From NCBI GenBank assembly GCA_037903355.1, contig JBAJFE010000012.1:1-64000 (forward strand): a stretch of DNA of 64,000 nucleotides. The letters run 5' to 3'. The notes below the pieces were generated by a model. That model was given only the letters and a program-made list of their open reading frames with translations, was not told the origin of the DNA and searched no databases. Origin of the DNA: Trichuris trichiura. Its lineage: Eukaryota; Nematoda; Enoplea; Trichinellida; Trichuridae. This document shows, in pieces, positions 21,469-34,800 of this stretch (position 1 is its first letter; the number at the start of each line of letters is the position of its first letter). The translations under genes were made by a program, and so were the position numbers.

Positions 21469-22521
21469 TCATAAACGTCTTTTGTTGCATTTCTTCTCGC
21501 ATGCTGCTTTAGTACTGAAACGGTTTGCATTGCCTTTACATCCGCTATAATCGAACGGTTCACATTTGTTGCCGTCACGATTGAAGTACCACAGTGGGAA
21601 AGCGCCATTACATGATCCAACGTCCATTTTTTGATTGCATGTCAGCTCATCGAGGCAAACAGTTTCGCATTCTTGCTCGCTTTCAAAATTGTTTGAATTA
21701 CCACCGCATCCACCGTAAACGAACGTTTCACATTTTCGTGTTCGCGGATTGAAAAACCATTTCTCGTGCATGCCTCTACATCTACCAGTTTCTGCCGGTT
21801 GACCGCATATGCCAAAGGATTTTAGCTCGTCCAGACATTTTTCTTCACACTGTTGTTTATTCTTGAAATTGTTTGAGTTTCCTTGGCAACCACCGTAAAT
21901 AAATTTCTTGCACTTTCGGTCGTCAAAGTCAAAGAACCATCTTGTACGAGATGCTTTACAAGGACCAGGATCACTTGGTTGCATACAAATGCCAGGTGAT
22001 ATTAATGGTTTTTGTTCTTTGACGCATTTTGCTCGGCATTCTTCCTCTGTTGCAAAATTGTTTTCATTTCCTTGGCATCCTCCAAAAGTGAACATCTCGC
22101 AGTCTTCCGTTGCTTGATTGTAGTACCACCTGTCACTTGCTGCGTCACACGGGCCAGGGTCCATAGGTTGTTTGCAAACATCCTTTTCAGGCTTGATGCA
22201 CAGTTTCCTGCATTGTTCCTTCTTTTGAAATCTGTTCCCATTGCCTTCGCAGCCACTATAAACGAACACTGCGCATTCGCGCAGTGTAATGTTGTAGTAC
22301 CACTGTTGCTGTGCTGCACGGCATGGGCCAGCATCTGGTTGTAGTTGGCATACCGATGTATCTTTACCTTTACTTTGATCGACTGCTACAAGTATACAAG
22401 TATAATTTTACTGACTTTCAAACATGAAATTTTCCTTGTACTTACCAGCAAATACTCCTCTATGAATTGTTTCTAGTGCGACCACTGATAGTAAGAGAAG
22501 GAACGCGTACAGAAATTTCAT
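21469..22521 (-). CDS. Secreted five-domain Kunitz/BPTI protease inhibitor
   Basis: CDS is joined from 22521..22446 and 22385..21469 (330 aa). Exon 1 encodes a signal peptide (MKFLYAFLLLLSVV...) and ends at a GTAAGT donor; a 60-nt intron with a TTGTAG acceptor keeps the phase. Five Kunitz domains follow, each with all six cysteines: about 38-88, 96-146, 159-209, 219-269 and 275-325. The residue after the second Cys (the usual P1 site) is R, D, K, R and N in order, so domains 1, 3 and 4 fit trypsin-like targets while 2 and 5 do not. The family acts outside the cell on serine proteases; in nematodes, roles include host interaction and cuticle biology. A TTTCAG just 5' of the ATG could serve as a trans-splice acceptor (inference). 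It is the intact arm of the inverted duplication. Confidence 0.92.
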
Positions 22522-22870
22522 TTCCGTTGCTGAAACGCAAATGGTAGAGCAATTAATGCAATCACCTCTCCTTTTTAATGCTGTTCTTGTGTTGTCATTT
22601 TCATGCCTGTGTTTACGCAGCTATGCGGCTGATTTCGCTAATTAAAGGTGAAAGACGCTGCGCTATGGGACGCGTGATTTTTCATCATCTTTTTTACTGC
22701 GCCTGTAATGTTTACTATGCATGTACCTCTACATTTTTTGGCGCACGCTGATTTGCTTATGTACGTTCTGTGTTGATAATACTACTGAGAATGTTCACAG
22801 AATCGTATGGTAGCGGAATCATAATTGAAATGCTCTTATTTATCATTATGAGACTGACTTCGCCATCATA

Positions 22871-23870
22871 CTGTTACGACAAGCGTCGTTCCTTGTTTCT
22901 TGTAATCCACGTACAGCCGGAGTAAAAGAGTGCATGTAAACATTAAAGTAGCCTAATGAAAATGACACTGATCATGCAGCTTTTCATTTTAAGATTCACA
23001 CCGTCACTCAGCATAGCACAGTCCCATTGAAGGAATACACTGTTATCGACGTAAACGTGCTAACAGATCATGCACCGACGAAGCTTGCGTCGGTGAGAAC
23101 TGATAAGTTAGCGTAAGTAATTTTTGAGAGCACGTTGATACGTATACGCTTTCCACTGCATGAAGATTTCAACGAGTGAGAACAGTTGCTGGACGGTGCG
23201 CACCATTTACAAAGAATATGGAAGACGAACGGAGATATCAGCGCATAAGCGGTGCACTTCCCGGTGCATCTTTAGCCGTGCACATTTGATAACTACAGCG
23301 GCGCAACCTGAAACATATGATAAGACTCTTCTGACGTGATAACGTATCCCTGCTCACCAGGATCTGTAGCATATTAATCCCACAATACGCCGTCGAGTGG
23401 ACACCATAGCTTTTCAATGTGAATATGAAATTTGGGGAAGTTCTATCGCCAGCTGCGTTTGTCCACGCTTAAAGAAAGTCGCTTCGTGTCACTTGTTTTC
23501 ATAAGCAAACGTCTAGCCACATAAACATTCTCCTTCACGATGTACCTGTCGGTTCCATACTGGTACTTCGCCTAGGAAACGTCTGCTCGCTAGTCATCTC
23601 ATAAGAAACACATATTAATGCTTTTTTTCCTCTATGCGTGAAGTTTTTCGTGATAAGATATCCTCACTCACCGTACCAGTTTGCCAGAGATGACTGCTGG
23701 CTCTGCGCCAACTGCCTCTTTCAAAATGAGACTTTCTACAGATGTTACCGAAATTCCACCCCCAATTCTCTTTGACGTCATCACTGCACAAGATGAAAGC
23801 GAAACGTTTTTTTTGACTGATGAGAAAGAACAACACTTATCGTAACAGTATGATAGTGAAGTAACTCGCC
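22871..23870. other. Spacer between the inverted Kunitz arms, no gene recognised
   Basis: About 1 kb of unique sequence between the divergent promoter regions of the gene and the pseudogene. No coding signal was seen. Confidence 0.5.
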
Positions 23871-24197
23871 TAATGATAAATAAGAGCATTTCCTTTATAC
23901 TTCTACTACTATACGATTCTGTGAGCATTTTCAGCAGTATTATCAAGCACGGAACGTATATAAACAAATCAGTGCGCAACAAAAAATGAGGACGTACATG
24001 CTTAGTAAACATGGTAGGCGCCGTAAAAAAGAAGATGAAAAATTATGCGTCCCATAAGGCACCGCCTTTGACTTCTTTCTAGTGGAATCACCCGCACAGC
24101 AGCGTAAACACAGACATGAAATGAAAACTAAACAACAGCGTGAAAGAAGAGAGGTGATTGCATTAATCGCTCTTCTATTTACGTTTCAGCAGTGGAA

Positions 24198-25246
24198 CTG
24201 AAATTTCTATACGCGTTTTTTTCTCCCTATGCGTGTTCACACTAGAAACAATTTATAGAAGAGCATCTGCTGGTAAGTACAAGAAAAATTCCATGCAGGA
24301 AAGTCAGTCAAATTCTATACTTGTAGCTGTTGATCAAAGTGAAACTAAAAATCCATCGGTATGTCAACTTCAACCAAACGTTGGCCCATGCCGTGCAGCA
24401 CATCAAAAATAGTCCTACAACATCACATTGCGCGAATGTGCAGTGTTTGTTTATAGTGGCTGCGAAGGCAATGGGAACAGATTTCAAAAGAAGAAAGAAT
24501 GCAGGAAACTGTGCATCAAGCCTGAAAAGAAGGATGCTTGCAAAGAATCCATGGACTCTAGCCCGTGTGAGACAGCAAGTAACAGATGGTACTACAATGA
24601 AGCAACGGACGATTGCGAGATGTTCAGTTACGGAGGATGCCAAGGAAATGAAAACAATTTTGCAACAGACGAAGAATGCTGAGCAAAATGCGTCAAAGAG
24701 CAAAAACCATCAATATCACCTGGCATTTGTATGCAACCAAGTGATACTGGTCTTTATACAGCACCTCGTACAAGATGGTTCTTTGACTTTGACGACCGAA
24801 AGTGCAAGAAATTTATTTACGGTGGTTGCCAAGGAAACTCAGACGATTTCAAGAATAAACATTAGTATGAAGAAAAATGTTTGGAGGAGCTAAAATCCTT
24901 TGGCATATGCGGTCAACGGGCAGAAACTGGTAGATGTAGAGGTATGCATGAGTATTGGTTTTTCAATCCGTGAACACGAAAATGTGAAACATTCGTTTAC
25001 AGTGGATGCGGCAGCAATTCAGACAATTTCGAAAGCAAGCTACAATGCGAGACTGTTTATCTCGATGAGCTGACATGCAATCTAAAAATAAACATTGGAC
25101 TATGTAGTGGCGTTTTCCCAATGTGGTACTTAAAACGTGGCGGCAACAAATGCGAAACGTTGGATTATAGCAGACATAAAGGCAATGCGAACCGTTTCAA
25201 TACCAAAGCAGCATGTGAGAAGTAACGTAACAAAAGACGTTTTTGA
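24198..25246 (+). pseudogene. Five-domain Kunitz gene, dead paralogue
   Basis: Aligns along its whole length with the gene at 21469-22521, including the signal exon, the GTAAGT donor at the same place and all five domains. It is disabled many times over: the start ATG is CTG (24198); one base is missing in the signal peptide; TGA interrupts domain 2 just before its last Cys (near 24680); TAG replaces a codon in domain 3 and its neighbour Cys is Tyr (near 24865); TGA occurs in domain 4 (near 24971) and TAA in domain 5 (near 25222). Several cysteines are changed. No product is expected. Confidence 0.93.
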
Positions 25247-25600
25247 ATTCATGTTACCATGAAATGTTGCTGGAGCTTGGAAATTATTTTTATACTATAC
25301 GTTGTCAGTCTGTAAGCCGACGAGCATTTTGCTCATGTTTGAATTAGTATACTTTTTAAAAAATCTTAACTGTATGCAATGAAATACGCACTGTCACAAA
25401 GCATGTAACATTGTGTTAGTTCTAAGGCGAACTTACCTCACCGCGTAAGATGCATGAGATGTGAGGTCTATGGAAAAAACTGAAGTCCGGGTGCGTGGAT
25501 TTTCTGGCAGAAAATCTATGCTTTTGCAAGAACTGCATTTAGTTGATAAACATTGTTTGAAGAAGGAGGGCGGCGCCGGAATTAAGTGTTTGTTCATTCA

Positions 25601-28600
25601 GCTTAGGGCCGGCCATCCATGTCCTGTTGTACAGCGTGTTGAGTTACGGCGATTATTGAAATAAAATGTGATTGCTCTTGAAGATATACATATATAGCTG
25701 CAACAGGTTACTCGCAAATTCCAACATTGGAAAAGCCACTGTCACTCTGTAGCTTATCTTGGGAACCTGAAAAACAAAGTCAAAATGTATTTATGAGTGA
25801 TTAGAGAGAGATTATCCAGCCTGCGATGATCATCGATGAAACAATCAGGTATATAGGGCTTTATTGCAAAATTTTTAAGTATCAAAATCCTCACTTTCGC
25901 AATAGTCCGTGGTTCTCGCAAAAATAAAAAAAATGTGACTTCTTGCAAAGGAATTTTGTATATTTTGTAGACGACATTTCTTCGAGACTATTTGGGGCAC
26001 AGTTCTGAGCATGGAAAATTCACAAAAGTTGAATGCTGAAGCAGAAGAAGCTTCGAAAGGGAAAAGGTCTGATGGCTAAAGATCCAAGAGCAATAAATAT
26101 TGGGAAGTCAATGTTTTGGGTGAGTTAAACCTTTTGAATTGAATGACATTCTGAACTAGCAGGAAGATTAGAACAGCTTCAAGAAAATCGCCATAGTAAA
26201 ATTTTTAATTGCACTGATGTCATAAGGCTGTGAAATTTACCAATTTCTATTGGATAGGGAGAAAGTTTCAATGTAGCACCGCAAACATACCCATTTATAA
26301 TGTGCACAGAACGATTAATGCCGCCCAGATTACCCATATTATTATTCTCATTATTAAAAACCGACTGGTCTTAAATTAGGTGGATGCGAAAGTATCAGAA
26401 CCAAGGCCTGCATACTCGCACAGCGGTCACTTGCACTGCACGTTTTATCCATAACTTTTAGCAACTATTTATAGGAGTAAAAAGAACCGTCTTTCGTAAC
26501 TGATATTTTGACAAATTTCTGAACACAGCCGGTCTTGGTTATCAGTAGCGAATTCGTCCTGATCTTTTCGGGTTACGTCGAGACCATTTTGTAAGACAAG
26601 TATTTAAAACATACATTTCGTCCAATATACTTCAAATTGCCTTCAGGTTACTCGCTGTAGCTGATACTTTTCAAACTGACTTATTATGTTGACAAGAAGA
26701 CTGCATATGATCAGCACGTAGCCGGGCATTACGCACTTGACTGCTTAATATAGCAGAGTGACAAGAGAACCATGCCATTCTCTGAATATTTGAAGACTGC
26801 TCCGTTTGAACCATGCGAGAGACGTATTGAGTATGTAGAATAAATACAACGCGTTTGGAGTACGAGCTCATATTGGTAACTTGTAGTTTTTACCTACGTG
26901 CCGCAGCTAATAGCATTTGTTGAGGTCGCAAGAAGAGTCCAAAGGGTAGAAGACCGCTTTCTCTAATTTGCATTATTGCTTGGAATTCCATAATAAAAAC
27001 TGCGTAAAGAGCTGACCTTATCTGTTGTTGGCTACTTGACTGAAATCTCTTAAACCTAAGAAGCAGAGCGACACTGGCTATTCATTAGTTGTCTAAAATT
27101 TTATGATGATCGAACCAACATGAGGAAAAGAACTCTGCAACGCAACACTACGCTTCAGAATAATTAAAACAGAATGGAGCGTCGGTTCAACAAAACTGCG
27201 AAAAATACTTTCAATCATTGTTCAAGCGATCGCTCCCTCACTGTAAGAAAAGCCGCGCACAGATTTAAGACTGTACGAAAAATTAGCATTCGAACTTTTC
27301 AAGCAAATTGACAACGTCTTCTTTAGAAGTTCTGGGAACGGGAACACTGGAAGACAATGTAAATTTTAAGAATTTCAGTAATTCTAAATTCTTTTCTGCC
27401 GACAGCGTTGCCAGGCTGGAGGCACTACGAGTATCTATAAACTGTACGCTGCAAATAACACTTCGCTTGATGAATTACTCACGTATATGTCCGGTCGTAG
27501 ACAGCTCAATTTGTTCAGAGCACAATATCAACGGAAATGGAGCTCTCGTGCTAATAGGGTTTCCTGACGTGAATATCCTAAATTCAATCATATGAATATA
27601 AGTGCATATTTTTGATTGAAAACTAGGAAAACGAATAGAATTACTTTTCAGTTGAGTTGAGCACAGCTCGTAGTAAAGAGAACGTTGTCTCAACCTGCCT
27701 TGGCGCAACGTTTCTGAAATACAACGGATGAGCTAAAAACTTTCATTGAACAATTTCACCTTTGCAAGAGATTTTGGATTTCTCCTTTTAAACAACAGAA
27801 CATTTGATCGCGCTGTTCGATAGGAATGTGATTTAGCAGTGATTGCGCAAACGGAGTTAAGCTTTGGGAAAGCTGACTTTCTGTCAGTCGAGTCCTATCG
27901 GAAAAATTCGGCGGGCATCTTTCATGAGGATAGATACAAGTGGGATACATAAGGTTCAATGAAGCGAGCTACAAAAGAAGCCCAGTAATGGCAACTACAT
28001 CAAACTAAGAGCCACTTACCTCACCGCTTCGGCAATTAGCCACAATGTTTAAGACATCATTCATCGAAGCTCCTACGTTTGAACATTTCCAAGGCAAGCA
28101 GACTGTTTCCAAGCCTACAGCCAAAATTGCGGCAGTGTGATAAGGCAAATGCTCCTAAACAGGTCAGTTGCTAAGGCATAAATAAAGTCGTTTTTTAAAT
28201 TACAAAAATGTAAGTCAATAATAAAAAGAAAAAAGCAAGCTCACCGGGAGGCTTAATAAGCCTGAGGTTGAGGCAAAAAACTCAAAACGAAGATATAAAC
28301 TCCTACCTTATAATTTAGATGAGCGAAAAATCGGTATTGCGAATCGGTAGCCCATAGTTTCGAGGAGAGAGACAGAGGTGTCGTTAAAAGGCAATACGTT
28401 TTCATTTCAGATAAAGTTGATGCTGTAGTCCAAGCCAACCGACTTGGCGCAACTGTTCGCTGAAAAAAGTTTATGTGAGCGTTCACCTTAACTTATTGTT
28501 ACAACTACCTCTGTGAAAAATGTGTGCCAACATGGCAGCCCCAATATAGGTACATTTCTGTGCTCCTCACTAAAGAACTCCAGCAATGTGGCAGTCATGC

Positions 28601-30333
28601 CAGCCAAATTTGATACTGGGTCGCATAAGAAGTGTATACCCTAAGACAGGGTCAGCGTTTGCTATTAATATCAATAATTAATATTATTACACCCAAGTAA
28701 TCGACTTCTTCAGTGAAAAATCTCATATGCGTTTCAATGTCTTCAAAAGTTGCTGATCGTCTGCACGCTTCAGCGCTAGATTCATAGCTGAACGGAAATT
28801 TTGTTCACCTCCATAAAGCAATATTTTCTGCGCGCAGATATACCTGTCGACCTGCGAGTCGGAAAACAGGAAAAGAGATTTTGGATGAAACAAGTTCAAA
28901 GCAAAATCGGTCCAGCATTTCACTGAGTCGTCCAAATGATACACGGCGTCTTCTGTGGCATAAGCAATCATCACAACAACATAAAAACAAGAAAGACGAA
29001 ATGCCCTATCGTAAATAGTACAGTCGTCAAGCTGCTTTACTACATGGATGTTAGAACCACGGATACATATTCATATTAAAAGATATGTTTCCATTAAACG
29101 CATAAACAGTTAATTTTTTATCTCTTTTATTAGGTGGAGTTTCCAAGGCAAGTCGTGCACCAGCCATCAGCGCTGATTCAAAGATAACGAAAAACACAAA
29201 GGAGCAGCTTGAAAACCTTGAAAAAACTTTCTTTCGTCAAGATAATAGCTTCACACCAGCTGAATGCCAAAGCGAAATGAAGAAGAATGTAAAAAGTACA
29301 AAAATAATAATAGTAGGAACTAAGAGGTAACAAAACAAATAAATGAACAAGGATTCTGCAGGACGGCAGGAAAAGCTATTAAGACAAAAGTTCCGTCATT
29401 CTGACAATAAATAAAATAAGTCAAAAGTAATGTAAGAGGTTTGCGGATATTCTGCAAAATCAATAAAACAAGTAAATTGAAACAGGAAATGTTGCAATGA
29501 AATCAGACCAGATTAAAAGAAATGAAAATGCATTTTTTAGCTAAAAAGTTATGCCCGTATGGGCAATGAACGCATGCACAAATGTTAAACAGAATTGGGT
29601 TAGGGTCAAAATCTTGAATAAGTCGAAAATGCACTGTAAAGTTTGGTCTTGTAGCAGTTCTGCATTGGCATTTTCTAGATTAAAAATGTATTTGAGCAGA
29701 GGTGTTGTTTTTTAGACGCTACTCAAACGCATTTCTCTTATAGAAGATGCCAATGCGCAACTGATACATGGCGAAACTTTATTATGCATTTTCAACCTAC
29801 TCAGGATTCCAATTTATCGGGGTTTCGAAATTTTGACCGCCACCGGATGGAATCACATTTTCAAAAGTGGTTAATATAAGACAATGATAAAGAAAAATTA
29901 ATAGCTAACTAAATGATTATAAAAGGGATAAAAACCCAACGGGCGTCATTCGACACATTTGATGGAAACAGTTAAAAAGAAACATGTTACATAACTTAAA
30001 ACTACATATTGAACAACGCATACAGTGCATCTAACTAAAGACTCTCGGACATGAACACAATGCTTTAAAATTACACACACAGCGCTGTTCGAGTGAAAAG
30101 AATAGGACGAATAGAGATATCTTGCAAAATGAGAAAAGTGTATTACAAGACTTGGTGCCTTGGAAGGACCTTGAAAACAAGCAGCCAAAGTGATGCGAGG
30201 TAGAAAGATAACGCTATAAGTAATTTAATTTATTTTACTTATTCCATTACTACTTCTCTTTAATGTCAGTGTGTTATTTTCGGGTGTGCAATTATCTAAT
30301 ACGCCCTCATCTTACTGTCAAGTTTCCTTCACG
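25601..30333. other. Gene-poor AT-rich stretch
   Basis: Nearly 5 kb without a recognisable domain, signal peptide or consistent splice pair on either strand. Open frames are below 100 codons. It may hold introns or regulatory DNA of genes I cannot see. Confidence 0.4.
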
Positions 30334-30525
30334 TTCATGCTCGATGATCTTTGGGCATCGCTCATCAGCCTGCTTGTATCTAAGCCTAAGTTCAAACATA
30401 AGCTTCATGTTTAGGCTTAGGCTTAGGGAAAGACAGCCTGACGCTGTACTACGCCGCGCAGCTGCGCTCTAGCGGGCTGATGTTTGGCAGCGGAGCGCTA
30501 GCACCGAGAGGTCATCGAACATGAG
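30334..30525. repeat. Foldback repeat centred on inverted TTAGGC telomere hexamers
   Basis: Inner palindrome: CTAAGCCTAAG (30380-30390), then a short arm around the centre AAGCTT (30400-30405), then TTAGGCTTAGGCTTAGGG (30411-30428), i.e. C-rich hexamers facing G-rich hexamers. Outer arms: 30334-30373 (TTCATGCTCGATGAT... CATCAGCCTGC) is an imperfect inverted match to 30472-30525 (GCGGGCTGATG ... TCATCGAACATGAG). TTAGGC is the nematode telomere repeat. Confidence 0.75.
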
Positions 30526-31872
30526 AATCACAAAAGGTCAGCAGTAGTATGAAGATGGATGATTAAACCATTCACTTTACGTATTACCACTGCTTCATCA
30601 TCTTGGTGACTTTATTGTTACTATCACCAATTTTTCTATTTTAACTTACTTTTTTAAAATTAATTTTGCGGGATATCTTCGATTGTTTATTTGGTTACTT
30701 AAATACTGTGAATAGAGAAAACATTGCGAAACTGTTAAAGCTGATTATTCTAAACTTCCTGTTCTCAGGTGAACAAATCTTCATTATAACGGTTTAATGA
30801 ATTTAAGTGGCTCAAGAATATTCAAATGAATCAACTGAACAAAAACTATATTACGGAACTGTTCAACGTGACTGCTCTGCTAACTCTGACGTCAGTCCAC
30901 CGATAACGTGCTTAAGAGCAGAGCTAATAATAACGACATGTGGACCACGAAACAGTACATGCTTAGTAAGTATACAGAAAAAATTGCTCCCAATATATCT
31001 GCTTAGAAAATGTGAAGCCAAAATAAATTTTGAAATTGGATCAAACGGACAGGAGCAAGAGATGCAAAGCGCTTTGAAAGCGTACCTTTTGGATGACCAT
31101 TTAACAGATCCTTTAGAAATTCATTTTTCTTAAAAGAATTTTGACGTCTAATCACAACTTCATTGTTCCTGAAATAGATGTCCATATTTTATTCTAGAAA
31201 GTGCTAATCACACTCGACTGATGCTAACGGAATATTCAAGGACCCAGTTGGCGGAAGATGGTGACCGGAACAGAATGGGAGCCTGCTAACGTTGGCTTTT
31301 TCTTCGAATATAACAACTCGAGGAGAAAGCACTGTCCCACCCTAAACAAATTTTCCTGCAATCACTTAAGCAAGCAACAGGTTCACCTGACGATTATCGC
31401 TTTGTCGAAATGACGCCACGTCAGGTGCATTCGCTTTAACTTCATTTACTTCGCTCTACAAATCAATCACTATTCCCGTAATGCCCATTAACAATCTTAC
31501 CTGCATGTTCCACCAATGGGAACCGACAAAATTTGCATAATTTCCGACCTGTACTGTCAATAGCGCTTTGGAAGGACCAAGCATGTTCAACAATATTCTT
31601 CTGAAAAAGAATGCACATCACTTCGCCAATATTCTACCAAGGCAAGGTATATTTTAGTTGTGGAATGCGCCAACGTCAGAAATCTGAGCTTCCATTCAAC
31701 CGTCACTTTTAATTTGTATGCCAATTACGAAGTCGATGAGAGACGTTCAACAAAACATCAATAGTAATTACTTCGGATAACAACACTTTTAACAAGCGTT
31801 TTCACGGGGTAATTTGAAAATAAAAGGAAGCCCGCCGCGTTGCTAAGTGAAAGTAAGTGGCCACGGAGAGGA
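30526..31872. other. No gene recognised; 3' flank of AP-3 delta
   Basis: One open frame of about 108 codons exists at 30807-31133, but it lacks an ATG start and any motif. I treat it as chance. The distal part is probably the 3' UTR and flank of the AP-3 delta gene. Confidence 0.4.
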
Positions 31873-34800
31873 TTAAGCCGATTCAACGACATGCTTCACT
31901 TCGGACGTAATCGCTTCAGCAACAGTAAAGCTAGCAGTTCGACATTCCACCGTAAGTCTGTTAGGCTAAAATACATTTATGAGATAATGAGATACGAACG
32001 ACTCGCAAACCTTTCTTTTCAACATAATGCACACTGGACTTCCGCCGATTGTTTTGCAAAACAACAAGGCAGCATTGTCCTCAACTATCTCCACCAAGGA
32101 CAAGTGCATCTTTTCGGACAGAAGCTCAACAATGGTTGACAAACTGCTCGCGGTGTTTAGCTCAGTTTTGCACTGTTCGCTTAGCTCGCCATTTTCGGAA
32201 ATCAACTCCGCAAAACGAACGCTTTACAAGAAGACAATGTCATAAATAACAAAACAGCGAAGAGCTAATACCTCGTAACTGAAACAGGGATGGTAAATAT
32301 GGAAAATGGAAGTAGCAAATGGAAGTCCAGCTTGTTTGTGTTCCCCTTCAAAAGGTTGTAAGCATATTAACGTGCTTTAGGAAAAGTGATTATCGCTTCT
32401 TACTTCACGAACGTACGTCAACACGGCTCTTAGTCTCTGCGCGTCCGACACGTTGTGGATGCTAAAGCTAAGCACTTTTTCTTGTCTTTCCATTGGCTCA
32501 AGGGAAAACGGGGACAAGTTATCCTAACAAGCAATAGTGCCATAGCAACAGGCGGAGTTTAGCAAAAACAAACCAGGAGTTTCAATACGGGTGAATCGAC
32601 GACGGAAAGTTCAACATTTGCCAGACGAGTGCTAGCTTGATTTTGAACAAGCATCTTCACGACGAGCACATCAATGCCATTTTCATTGCTAACGCTCCGT
32701 TGGCAATGCTGAAAACCATTTTGCGCGTAAGAACTTTCGTAGTCAGAGGGTAAGTCGGAGCTAACTGTTAAAGAAGAAATGATTTCAAAAACACAGCCTT
32801 ATAAAGGCAGCAAAGTCGATGGAATACATTAAAAGGCGATATGTAGTAACAACAACCGTACCAACTGAAGAGCGTCATCTTGGGATAGCAAGGCCCAATT
32901 TGAATTCAAACTCTGGTCTGCTGGCGATGCAATGCTTAGGCTCTCAGGCAGCCGTGGATTGCACGTGCCGGATGTCTCCTCGTACTCCTCCCTTACGGGT
33001 CCGGATAGGTTGAGGTCAGCCAATTCAGACAACACAGACTTGGTTTGTCCGCTTGCATTGTCCTTGTGCTTTGACGATTTCTTGCGCTTCTCCTTTTTGG
33101 CTCCTTGGCGCTTGACCTGCAAATGGACAACCCAACCTTCATTCTTTAAGTAGATTCTTGATTCGAACTGCGTACCTTGTCAGTTTCTTTACCCGTTGCG
33201 CCGGCAAGCCAAAGGTCAAAATCGTTCGCCAACTTCTCTGCCAATCGAAATGAACGAATAAAACAGCCAAAAAAAGGCTATGCCAATAACCAACCCTCTT
33301 TTGCAGTCTTTGTATGCTTTTCATCTTTCGACGTAGATTTTTTCTTATGATGCTCCTTGGTCTTCTTCTTCGTTTTCTTGGCATCTGAACCAGGCACTGT
33401 GTTTGCCGCGCTGAAAGAAAAGCACTTCTTTTATTTTTCTTCGAAGTATGTTAAAAAACCAGTTAACTTAGGATATTGGTCATCTTCACGAAACAAGTGA
33501 TAGTTCAAAAAACGGAATCAAATAGAAAAGGCAAAGGAATATGTCCATTTCAATTTTCAAAAAGCGCAGCAGCCTTTGAGTACTACAGAATGTTGGTTAA
33601 GCCACAGATGCAAAAAAGGTGAGGCATAAGCCAGACCGTACTTGAGTTGGGCTTGGAATATGTTTGTTCATAAAAGCGAACGTCGTATTAAGATTACCCA
33701 ACGCGAGTACGTAGTTCGAAATTACAAAGGAAACGCTAAAGCTTACGCGTTTTTCCAAAACAGAAATTTGAAAAAACCTCCTCTAAAATGTGCTACGACT
33801 GTCCGTGACATCAATTACACCTTTCAAAGGCTTAAGGGAATAATATTTTCATTGACATTAAAGACTTAGATGAAAGGAAGAAAAGGGTTTTGTTTCGAGC
33901 GAAAGCTGAAAATAACTGTCGTGTTCAAACGGCAAATGCATTTCAAGAATTTCATTAAATTCAGCTTCTCTGCAAAAAAATTAGCATACACTCAAGGAAT
34001 TTCAAACATTCAGGTAAATCAATGAGTAAAAGCAAAGCGATGCTGTAAAAGATAAAATGTACAACAAATATGCGCGCCTGTTTTATTAGCGCAACGAAGG
34101 GACGCTTATTAATCCCAACTGTAATGCTTCTTTGTAATTTAAATTATAAGCGCATATAGTTACAGCAAGGATTACAGTGCACCCAAGAAGAATAGTTAGT
34201 ATTCATTATGGTAACATAACGCTTAGCGTCATCGCGTAGCTATCTTTTTAAAAAACAAACAATTTTTATGCATTGCATATCAATGTTATTAATGAGTTTT
34301 GAATGCAAAGACATTTCACCAAACATACTTAAACCAGTTTGAGGTTGCAAAAAAAATATTACCGTAAAAACCTGATTATCCAAATTGAACAAGAGACAAT
34401 AATCTCAACCGGATGAACAAAAAATTCTTAGAAAATGAAAAACACTGCAGTGCTAATGCAGAGTTGCAATTTACTGCCATACTTCTTTCCTTAAGGATGT
34501 GTTTCCTACCCTTTTGAGGAATAAGTTGCAGCTGTTGTTTTTGTAATTCCAAAGATCGCTACCCAGTCAAACCACTCCAATAACATAATATAATTTGCCA
34601 AGCGATTGCGCCAGCGTTGTTCATAAACACCTGGTACTTGAGCATCCTTAGATTTCATAAAATTTTCTAAAGGCTCTTGCTTAAGTGCGACTTAACCGTT
34701 GCATGCCTGAAATAGACTTAGAGGAAAAAGTTTACTATACTTGAAGACCAAAATTATAAATTAAAAAAATCTCGCTTATCTGAATTTTTATTCTCAGAAC

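Larger units (their letters stand above)
21150..25600. repeat. Inverted segmental duplication containing two Kunitz genes
   Basis: About 1.7-kb arms, roughly 21150-22870 and 23870-25600, face each other across about 1 kb. Similarity covers the promoter side (GACGCTGCGCTATGGGACGC near 22660 against its degraded complement near 24040), the whole gene, the 3' region (TCAAACATGAGCAAAATGCG near 21375 against its complement near 25340) and beyond the poly(A) region. The left arm carries the intact minus-strand gene and the right arm the plus-strand pseudogene. Confidence 0.85.

Noticed and set aside
22002..22344. Two 110-codon frames, one on each strand, over the intact Kunitz gene
   Set aside because: Alternative-frame shadows of the true exon, which has all 30 Kunitz cysteines in one frame.
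24308..24703. 131-codon minus-strand frame over the Kunitz pseudogene
   Set aside because: Antisense of Kunitz domains 1-2; its cysteine-rich look comes from the complementary strand.
30807..31133. Plus-strand frame of 108 codons
   Set aside because: No ATG start, no domain, low-complexity surroundings; treated as chance.
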